Part shown: positions 55,748-64,000 of the stretch, piece after piece
Layout: every line of letters starts with the position of its first letter
How positions within the stretch are numbered: the first letter of the stretch is position 1
Source of the DNA: Larix kaempferi
Taxonomy: Eukaryota > Streptophyta > Pinopsida > Pinales > Pinaceae
Assembly: GCA_027924585.1 (NCBI GenBank)
Contig: BSBM01000150.1
Location: 13,011,001-13,075,000 of the forward strand
Length of the DNA stretch: 64,000 nucleotides
Direction of reading: 5' to 3'
Program-made: the position numbers and the translations under genes
Notes under the pieces: model-generated
What the model saw: the letters and a program-made list of their open reading frames with translations, nothing else
Told to the model about the DNA's origin: nothing
Database searches by the model: none

Positions 55748-58739
55748 TGGCCCAAACTAATAGTTTAGTCCAGTACCAGATTCTTCTTTTCTGTGGGGAA
55801 AATTATGAGTATTGGAGTGTGAACATGAGAACTTTGCTCATCTCACAAGATTTATGGATGCTTGTTTCCTCCGGGTACACAGAGCTAGCTGATCAAGCTG
55901 CTTATACTGCATTATCAATTGATCAGAAGTTAGAATTGAAGGAGAATAGGAAAAGGGATGCTACTAGATCTTTTTTCTTCTTCAAATAGGAGTTGATATC
56001 TCTGTATTTCCAAAAATTGCAGAATGTGGAAATTCCTTTATTGCTTGGGAAACTTTGGAGAAAGCCTATAAAGGAACTTTGTTAAGGTAAATATTGTTAA
56101 ACTCCAGATGTTGAGATGAGACTTTGAGTCTCTATCTATGAAAGAAAGTGAGAATGTTGAATTTTTTATCACTAGAGTTCAGAATATTGTAAATGTTATT
56201 CATGCTCATGGTGAAATACTTGAAGATAGGAAGATTGTTGAAAAAGTTTTAAGAAGTCTTCCTAAAAAGTTTGATCCAATTACTATTGCTATAGAAGAGT
56301 CAAGGGATTTATCTCAGCTAATCCTTACTGATTTATTTGGTAGTCTTCAACTTCATGAAGACAAATTGAAAAAGAATGAGGAACCTTTTGATCAGGCTTT
56401 TCAAAGTAAGTTGAAATTTGATGAGAAGAAGAAGCAACTTTCAGATGCCATGACTGAAGCTTCTACTCCTTTTTTTAGAGGAGGTAGAGGTCGTGGCAAA
56501 GGCAGAGGAAGAAGTAGCAGCTCTAGTAGAGGCATTTGTCATTGCAGCTACTGTAACAAAGATGGTCACCTTGAAAGCTATTGTTTTAAGAAGAAGAGAG
56601 ACACCTCTCAAGCAACAAATTTCAGTAAGGAAGAAGGTGAAACCTCTCAAATTTTGTTTTTAACAAGTAATTTCCTTGAAGCTCAAGATGATTTTACATG
56701 GTATTTAGATAGTGGTTGTTCAAATCACATGACTGGAAACAAAAGTCTACTTGTAAAGTTGGATGAGAGTGTGAAGGGAAAAATAAATTTTGGCAATGAT
56801 AATGAAACTGATATAATGGGTAAAGGTACCATTGCCATAAAAGTCAAGAATGGAGGAGTTATGTATGTACAATATACTTTGTTTGTTCCAGTTTTAAGGC
56901 ACAATTTGATTAGCATAGGGAAGCTAAATTCTAAAAATTACAAGACTGTTTTTGAAGGAAGGTTTTGTAGGATTTTTAAAAATATTGCCCTAGTTGCTAA
57001 GGTTACTATGACAGAAAATATGATGTTTTTGCTGAGAATGGAATCAAATGTAACTTGTTTGAAGGCCTCTGTTGATGTGTCTTGTCTTTGGAACAAAAGG
57101 TTAGGACACCTTAATTTTGGATCTCTTTCTATGCTGCAAAAGAAGAATTTAGTAAGAGGTTTATCCTCTTTCACAAATCCTAATAACAAGCGATGTGAAG
57201 GTTGTGTAATAGGGAAGCAACATAGAGATAGATTTACTTCTCATCAATTTAGAGCAGCAGAGCCTTTGGCCTTAGTACATGCAGATATTTGTGGCCCAAT
57301 GCAAACTTTGTCCCTTGCAGAGAACAAATATTTCCTTCTTTTTGTCGATGATTTTTCAAGAATGTCCTAGGTTTATTTTCTAAGTGAGAAGTCTCAAGCT
57401 TTTAGCTTTTTCAGAAATTTAAAGCACATGCTGAGAAGGAATCAGGGTTCTATTTGAAATTTTTAAGAACTGATAGAGGAGTCCAGAGTTCACCTCCAAT
57501 GATTTTAAATATTTTTGCAGCTCTCATGGCATCAAAAAGGAGTTAATTGCAACCTATACTCCTCAACAAAATGGTACAGCAGAAAGGAGAAACAGAACAA
57601 TTGTAGAGATGGCTCGATGTATGTTAAAACAAATGTCTTTGCCAAACATATATTGGGTAGATGCAATGCATTCAGCAGTATATATTCTCAATAGAAGTCC
57701 TACAAAAATGGTAAAGAACTCTACTCCCTATGAAACTTGGTTTTGTAGAAAGCCAATTGTTTCTCATTTGAAAAATTTTGGGTTTGTATGTTATGTTCAT
57801 ATCCCTTCTGAACTAAGACAAAAACTTGATGGAAAGTCTGTAAAATGTATTTTTATTGGATACTCAGATGAAAGTAAGGCTTATAAGTGTTATGGTCCTC
57901 CTACGGATAAGTTTTATGTAAGTAGAGATGTGATATTTGATGAGGGGGGAGTTTATTTTAAGAATGAAAGTGAAGATAAATTGGTTACTCCACATATTGA
58001 GAATTTAATCATTGATGATAATGATTCATCAAAGCATCCATCTACAGTGACAATTTCAGGTTCATCTACAAGAGGTTCTCCATCAAAGGCATCTTCATCT
58101 AGTTCATCTACAAATAGTTCTCCATCAAAGGTATCTTCATCTAGCTCATCAAGAAGTTCTGAGGATGATACACAAGCAGCATCTCCATCTATTTTTCCTA
58201 GAAAAACCAGAAGTTTGAAAGACACTTATGAAACATCAAGATATGCTAATGATTAATTTGCTCTTGTTTCTTCTGCAAATGTTGAGCCTTTCAATTTTAA
58301 AGAAGCTTGTTTTGCTGAGCCATGGGTGCAAGCAATGGAGGATGAAATATCTCAAATACAGAAAAATGACACATGGGAGTTAGTTGAACTTTCTCATGGA
58401 AAGTCTTCCATTGGAGTAAAGTGGGATTACAAGCAAAAATTTAATATGGATGGAAGCATTTCAAAACACAAGGCACGCTTAGTTGCAAAGGGGTATGTGC
58501 AACAAGAAGGCATCGACTTTGAAGAGACATTTTCTCCAGTGGCAAGAATGGAAAATGTAAGAACTTTTCTTTCCATGGCATCTCAGTTAAAACTAATAGT
58601 TTATCAAATGGGTGTTAAATCTTCTTTCTTAAATGGATATTTAAAGGAAAAAGTTTATGTTGAACAACCTCAAGGTTTTATTGCTGAAGGTAATGAAGAT
58701 AAGGTGTATAGGCTTAAGAAGGCACTTTATGGTAATTAA
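55748..58739 (+). pseudogene. Ty1/copia gag-pol, frameshifted and truncated in reverse transcriptase
   Basis: Gag starts at ATG 55748 (MAQTNSLVQYQ) with the NYEYWSVNMRTLL motif. Frame breaks follow between about 55988 and 56138. An open frame then runs 56138-57370: gag helices, zinc knuckle CSYCNKDGHLESYC, protease WYLDSGCSNHMTG, integrase zinc region (LWNKRLGHLN ... CEGCVIGKQH) and the start of the integrase core (HADICGPM). Several shifts occur in 57371-57600, where TPQQNGTAERRNRTI is still legible. Integrase C-terminus and a Ser-rich linker occupy 57609-58256. Reverse transcriptase begins at 58326 ([26 protein letters not shown]) but ends at RLKKALYG followed by a stop at 58737-58739. The first catalytic Asp is replaced ([13 protein letters not shown] in place of the usual DVKSAFLNG motif). 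Half of reverse transcriptase, RNase H and the 3' LTR are gone. Confidence 0.95.
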
Positions 58740-59793
58740 GTTTAACCCATTGATTGAGTTTTTAGAATGAGAAATTAATTTTAATGTGAATATTGTAGAT
58801 GGCACAAAATGATATCATTAATAGAATTGTGTACTTATAATTAATGATAGTGTATACAAACCATAGTATTAATTAGTATTATTGAAACCTTTAGTACAAA
58901 GACTACATGTGAAGCTAGATTTCTTTTTTGAATTTTTAAAATTTAAATTATTATTTTGTTTAAACAATTTCACATCCAACTAGGAGTAATTTGTCACTTC
59001 AAGTCCTTTAACCAATCATAAAATAAAAATAACAAATATTCAACAAATTAATTTATATTTTAAAAATATTAAATTTAATAAATAAATATTACTATCACAA
59101 CCACTTAACTTGTGGCTAGTAAACACTAATAGGTTACAAGTTAAGAGCCACAAAGAAGTTATATGTTATTTGTTCTAGTTATAGAGGTTGGGTTGTATGC
59201 CACTAAATGTTGGTTATACATTCATTAGTTAAGAGTTATCCATGTATAAGCTGCCAGTTATCCATGCATTATCTACTAATTATTTTTTATATTATTTTTT
59301 CTTTTATAATTATTTATTTAAAATTAATAATAATCAATTTGGATAATACACTTGTCTATGCAATCTAGGAAAATCATAGATGCTAATCCACCCCAAATTC
59401 TAAGATATAAAATCAAAGTTTATATATAACCAACTAATTACTATAGCCTTGATAAGAATGGATAAAAATAAGTTATTTTATATCATAATTTAAAATTGGA
59501 TGTAGCTTGAGTGGTTAGGAGAAATGATTGTTACCCTCCCCAATTTAGAAGATATTTTACTTACAATTTTAGTTTCCCATTTTAGAAAATATTTTGCTTA
59601 TAATTTCTTTTTTAATGAATCGTGGATCCAAATGGGAATCTATAACAGGGTCTCGAAACTGAGAATAATTATTTATATCCAATATTTCAACACACATCAC
59701 AGCACCAACACCACATTCTTTCTGTCAAAGCATCATATGGCTATCTATTTTATTTATCTCTGCCATGTAAATTTTGTGAGTGTGGGGGCACTA
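58740..59793. other. AT-rich sequence between copia remnant and GULLO gene
   Basis: No retrotransposon similarity continues past 58739, and no partner of the 5' LTR is found. The last 100-200 bp would contain the 3' untranslated region and polyadenylation signals of the minus-strand GULLO gene. A plus-strand 168-codon ORF (59524-60030) is a shadow partly antisense to its last exon. Confidence 0.5.
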
Positions 59794-61703
59794 TCAATCC
59801 AATTTCCTGCATACCCGAGCTTGCTTCCAAATTCTTCCTGGCCTGCAGAAAGATCCCTTCCCTGGAGCGCAGTGTTTATCTTCTCTGCACTTGCACATCT
59901 TATCCAGTGCACATCCATCCCTCAACTCCTCCACTCCTTTCCCTCCAATTCCCAAGAGCCCATCCGTCCATTCGTTAGAAAACAGTCCCTCCGGATCATA
60001 TCTATTCTTTACTTGCAAGAACTTCTCTAAATTCACTGCCCGATTTGCCAGCCCTCCGAACAAGTAACCTCCTGACTTACCCCAGTGCAATGTCCCGCCG
60101 TGCTTCTCAATCACCATCTGCTCGATTTCTTCGTATACATCTTCGTTCCATTTGGGACTCTTCGGCTCTCTCGGACGGTAATATTCCAACTCCAATGTGA
60201 CCACATCCTCTGCTGGTCCTAAGTATGCCTCAGATTTCTTTATAGAACGAAAAACTGGATAGATTTCACACATACTTTGGGGATTCAGATCTCTGATTTT
60301 CTTTATATCGTTAATCACTTCCGGGAGGCGTGACAGGGGCACTCTCAGTTCCACATCGAAAGTGAAGGAAATCGGCACCCGGCGATCCCATGCACAGACG
60401 GTCTGATTTTTATCTAAAATTTCAGTGGAGGTGCAACCCAATCCCATATTCTGTTGATGGTCGCGATAGCTGCCCTCGCATCCTCCAGTACTCTGCATAC
60501 GGTGATTGAATCCTGTGACTGGGTACCCTGTGAACCCTTTAATTCTGTCGTTCCAAAACCCGCTACCATTAGCCACAAATGAGATTATTTGTTCTCCGAA
60601 ATAAGAGCACAGTCCCGCATAATCTTCTGTCGATTGCAATATGCTAACTGCGTGCATACGAGGACGCAAGATTTCTTATCATTAGATTCAGTTAAACTTA
60701 ATTCTTAAGAAACAAAGGAATGGAAAATATGTAAATACTTACACTGGGCATCAGAGTTTTCAATATCGGCTACGCTAGATGGAAGTGTGGGAATGCTAAG
60801 GCCTTCGCCAGGAGCTTCAATAGGGACTCGATCGAATGGTCGAAACAACACCAGTCGATGGAAGGGAAACCATATTAAATTTGCGAATTCATAATCAGAC
60901 TTCAGAAAACGAGCCGCTTCTTTGTCTAGCCCCTTATCATCGGTTAGAATTGGCGTAGTTAGCGAACGCTTGAACATGGGCTCAAGACTGAAGGTAAGTT
61001 GCGAGATTACTCCCAGCGTTCCCAAAGATAATCTAGCAGCTTTCAGATCTTCTTTGTCTAGTCCGGTCAAAGAGATGAGCTTGGCATAGCCTTCAGACGG
61101 AGAGGCAGGAACCACCAATCTCATTCCCACAACATATTCATAAACACCGCTGCCTTTGCCTTTGCCCATGAGACCGCTGCCATGGGCTCCCGTGGACACA
61201 ACGCCCGCCGCAGAGACTCCGTTCCAGTATATCATGTCGTGGAGAGCCAATCCTTCCTTTGCAGCTTCCTCAATCACGTCTCTCATCAACGCTCCGCCTT
61301 CAACTGTAATCGTCATGGCAGTCTTGTTGATTCCAATAACAGATGCATAGTTTTCCGTTGAAATGATCAGTCCATGGTCTCCAACACAAGCTAGCTTAGA
61401 AAGGCTGTGAGCCAGAGTGCTTATCACTTTTATCTTTTGCTTGTTTTTCACAGCACCAGCAACGGCATGTAGAATCTCGGCTTCTGTTCTGGGTGACGCG
61501 GCCTCTGCAGCTCTGCAAATGCTGCGATCCTCCCAAATACCTTGGTAATTGAAGATCTGGCATTCTCCTCCATTGCTTTTGCATAGCACTGAGGGAGGAG
61601 GTGAGCAAAATGCCTCCGGGCATAATGGAAAAGCCAAGAAGATCATACTCATTATGGCAAGTATGTGATGCATTCCGACTGACTGGCACATGAAGAAAAA
61701 CAA
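59794..61703 (-). CDS. GULLO: L-gulono-1,4-lactone oxidase-like flavoprotein (GULLO), two exons
   Basis: Exon 1 is 61703-60743 and exon 2 is 60647-59794. The 95-bp intron (60742-60648) has GTAAGT and CAG borders and phase 1. The spliced coding length is 1815 nt, giving 604 residues, a normal size for plant GULLO proteins. Residues 1 to about 33 form a hydrophobic signal peptide ending near EAFC, so the enzyme is probably secreted. An FAD-binding domain follows, with HSLSKL (99-104) and VVSTGAHGSGLMGKG (about 168-182). Exon 2 carries the aldonolactone-oxidase domain, with Cys-rich GGCEGSYRD, the conserved HWGK motif near residue 508 and a Cys-rich C-terminus. The family oxidises L-gulonolactone or related aldonolactones toward ascorbate. 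Activity varies among plant members and often only dehydrogenase activity is shown. There is no internal stop, and a partial pseudogene copy lies 5 kb away. Confidence 0.93.
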
Positions 61704-61767
61704 TTCCTGGCTTGTAATTTACAGAGACAAATATGATTTTCCTTCTTGTCGTTGTGGCCAATACGGT

Positions 61768-61775
61768 TTATATAA
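61768..61775 (-). promoter_or_regulatory. TATA box of the GULLO gene
   Basis: The minus strand reads CTTATATAAACC, with the TATA core about 65 bp upstream of the start codon at 61703. This leaves room for a short 5' untranslated region. Confidence 0.7.
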
Positions 61776-62663
61776 GCGCCAGTGGATCAAGCCCTGGTTT
61801 CCTTAATTGCCAAGCAACTCTACAGAACATGAATATATAAATTGCACACGAATGCGACCTGCGATCTAGTAAGATCTTGATTGCTTGAGTGCCAAACAAT
61901 CTATGTATAAATAGATGTGAGCGTTGGGAAGATTTCTCACGAGGGAAACTGAAGAATTGAAATATGAAATAGTCCATTTCAGAAATTTTGAGTATACTGG
62001 TAGTCTTTTGATATGAATGAGATCCTTTGATTGAATAATCTCAGATTTCAACGTTATTTAAAATATTTTATAGCAGGGTTCACCATATTTCCCTTTCGTA
62101 AATTTGTTTTATAAGAACAGGATGCATATCCATTGATTTTTTAATCATAGATCAAATTTGTCTGATATTTTGGGCATGTAGAGCCTTTGAAGTCAAAACT
62201 CTATAGTTATATCGGACGGTCTTTGTTGGACTCTTTGGCTTGGTCATGAGAAGTTGGGACAGCGTGATAGGTTTCCCGTCATATATAAAAATGCTACGTA
62301 ACAGAATAGAAGAGGATGGAGCTCTAACATTGTTATTTACATTTTCTTTAAGAGTACAGTATTATTGTTATAAAAAAAGAAAAGTACTACCAGTATCCTA
62401 CAAACAGCTAAAACAGCTAAAGCATAAAAGTCAAATATATTCTTTAAAAACTGCCCTTGACACTCTGAAGTTTACGAAACCATAAAGATAATGTTCTTTA
62501 GTTGAGCGAGAGATGACGACATCAAAGTCTTGTCTTAATGGTACTTGGGCCACCAAGAAGGGCGCGCCAGTTCCTCGGCCACTCTAATCGAGTAGGGCGC
62601 ACAATGTGAAGGCACTTTCTTTACTTTCCTAGGTAGTGTGAACTTTGATTTAGTGTAACTAGT
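61776..62663. other. Upstream region of GULLO and left part of a gypsy LTR
   Basis: No coding feature is supported. The boundary between the GULLO promoter and the incoming LTR element cannot be fixed, but GC content rises from about 62500 (GGGCGCGCCAG, CTCGGCC), which probably lies inside the LTR. Confidence 0.4.
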
Positions 62664-62834
62664 TAAATAATTAGATAGGTTGAAGGTTGCCTTGTTTATA
62701 AAAGGCTCGGGCTCACTTATTAAATAATTAGATAGGTTGAAGGTTGCCTTGTTTATAAAAGGCTCGGGCTCACTTATTAAATAATTAGATAGGTTGAAGG
62801 TTGTCTTGTTTATAAAAGGCTCGGGCTCGCTTAT
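62664..62834 (+). promoter_or_regulatory. Triplicated 57-bp promoter unit with three TATA boxes
   Basis: The 57-bp unit beginning TAAATAATTAGATAGG and containing TTTATAAAAGGCTCGGGCTC starts at 62664, 62721 and 62778. Each unit carries a TATAAAA box, at 62697, 62754 and 62811. The copies are nearly identical (GCC/GTC and CAC/CGC changes only). This is the core promoter region of the following gypsy LTR. Confidence 0.9.
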
Positions 62835-63010
62835 CTCATAAGTTGTGGGTCTTTTGTTTAAGCTTCTCTCTTGTGATTGAAAATTATTATTGTCCCGATT
62901 TCTGAGTTAATTGTTATTTTCCAAATCTGTTTGCAAATCAATTTCTATTAGAGTATAGATTTGACATTATTCATTCCAGAGGGTTAGACAATAATCATTG
63001 AGCAATTTTT
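62835..63010 (+). repeat. R-U5 end of a gypsy LTR
   Basis: Downstream of the third TATA box the sequence runs to AATCATTGAGCA (about 63004), which fits an LTR 3' end. It is followed by GTGTGGTATCTACAACA, whose TGGTATC is the start of a primer-binding site. Neither LTR edge is confirmed by a partner copy. Confidence 0.5.
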
Positions 63011-63780
63011 TTGTGTGGTATCTACAACATCCTCCTCGAAGTTTTGGTCTGGGAGTTGAATACGCCCTTCGGTTAGGGTTTTTCCAACTGCTTGTGCACC
63101 CTTCTCAAGGATTTTATCAGGTTCTTCTCTCGTGCCCTCATAAAGGTTTTCTCATTCGCTAAATGGTGTTCCCCCTCTAGCTAGAGTTTAGACTAGTTTC
63201 TTTTTGTGCCCTTCTCAGGGACATCATTAGGGCCTATTTGCATGCCCTGCTCGGGATTTTCTCTTGTAGTGGTTGTTACACCCTATAGCTAGGGTTTGGT
63301 TCCACAACGGTATGCGCCCTTCGTGGGGTCTTTAGAACTTGTCCTTTGCGGCAGAAACCTACTGTTTCCAACTCTAACTTTCTCCTTTCCCAGTGAGCCA
63401 TGGTCTGTGTGGTATAATGCTAGGGTGTGAAAGCTCGGTCTACAAAGTGCGCCTTGCCTCTAGAGTTCCACGATGTTCCAGATCTAGCATTCCTGACCTC
63501 TTTTTCTTAGATCTTTGGTTCCAGTGCTACGGTTATTTGCACCCTTTCCCACAGAGCCTTGGCGACCTAACCTTGTGCCCTCTCATTTCATAACTTTTCT
63601 CGGGTATTCGCCACCAAGTGTTTATGAAAATCATGCCTCCTCGTTGAGAATCTTCTCTTTAGGACTCAGCTTCTCACATGTCTTCGCCTATCTAGGACTT
63701 GGCCCTTTCTCTCAATGAGTTGATGGATTTACAGTAAAGGCACCCCTTAGTACCCATAAAATTGGGCACGTGCTTCCAAC
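63011..63780 (+). other. Leader region between LTR and gag
   Basis: The interval contains reiterated words of the form (G/C)TGCCCT(C/T)TC, TAGGGTTT and CTCGTGCCC, suggesting an internally repetitive untranslated leader. Plus-strand ORFs of 66-67 aa have no domain. Confidence 0.45.
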
Positions 63781-64000
63781 TCCCCAACAAATAAACGGTG
63801 AGTATGTCGACTCATTAATCTATAGCCTCTCAACTTATTTTAAATCCTGTCATGACATAAAGGAACACATGAAGTTGCAGATTGCCAATCTACGATTAGA
63901 AGGCATTGCAAAAGCTTGGTGGGATACTTAGCGTGAACCTATCTCATCGGTGGTTGAATGGGGCACCGCAAAGAATCAGGAACCTCTACCTATCACTTCT
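63781..64000 (+). pseudogene. Ty3/gypsy gag, 5' part, cut by the window edge
   Basis: In one plus-strand frame the sequence reads NGEYVDSLIYSLSTYFKSC, then KEHMKLQIANLRLEGIAKAWWDT, TAG, REP and so on. The A-x-x-x-L-x-G-x-A-x-x-WW-x-x pattern is the retrotransposon gag core of gypsy elements. A TAG at about 63930 interrupts it. The rest lies beyond 64000, so integrity of the element cannot be judged. Confidence 0.7.

Noticed and set aside
59524-60067. Plus-strand ORFs of 168 and 95 codons
   Set aside because: They overlap the 3' end of GULLO exon 2 in antisense and show no domain.

Overview
The window looks like nuclear DNA from a large, repeat-dense seed-plant genome. I infer a conifer or other gymnosperm. 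Most of the sequence is AT-rich, old and broken LTR-retrotransposon DNA, with only one gene that looks intact. There are no bacterial operons, no rRNA or tRNA genes that I can recognise, and no CRISPR array. The conifer assignment rests on gene sparsity and decayed elements, not on a marker gene.

Layout. 1-750: unassigned flank. 751-6153: a non-autonomous LTR retrotransposon on the minus strand, with 1.84-kb LTRs and a gag-like remnant. 6154-8660: an LTR-like remnant and degenerate repeats. 8970-9920 and 10381-10957: two long GAT arrays, the first with a higher-order unit and the second switching strand. 12310-16572: a multi-exon gene, apparently a pseudogene, on the plus strand. It has tandemly duplicated 78-nt exons and a possible transposase-like core, and is the most novel object here. 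16780-24337: shuffled repeats, a bulb-lectin (S-domain kinase) fragment, 531-bp tandem units and arrays built on the word GCGGGCAT. 24338-31576: a complete-bordered Ty1/copia element on the minus strand with target-site duplication GCTAC but a gutted reverse transcriptase. 32150-37535: two truncated Ty3/gypsy elements joined tail to tail. 37536-48775: mostly AT-rich unassigned DNA with minor tandem repeats and one acidic decayed ORF. 48776-51703: a compact 2.9-kb LTR element with duplication TATTT, near-identical 252-bp LTRs, two primer-binding-site-like motifs and an unrecognised ORF. 54484-61703: a GULLO (L-gulonolactone oxidase-like) locus, with a truncated pseudogene copy, a broken copia element, and an apparently intact two-exon gene. 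62664-64000: a gypsy LTR with a triplicated TATA region, running into gag at the window edge.

How the parts relate. The only plausible working metabolic gene is the GULLO flavoprotein at 59794-61703. Everything else is mobile DNA, its remnants or gene fragments. In one gypsy gag a single frame stays open across about 560 codons except for 13 nonsense codons. All 13 are TGA or TAG and none is TAA, which points to cytosine deamination in CG and CHG contexts of silenced, methylated DNA. The same kind of change (TAG or TGA at probable Gln or Arg codons) recurs in the copia element, the GULLO pseudogene and the multi-exon gene.
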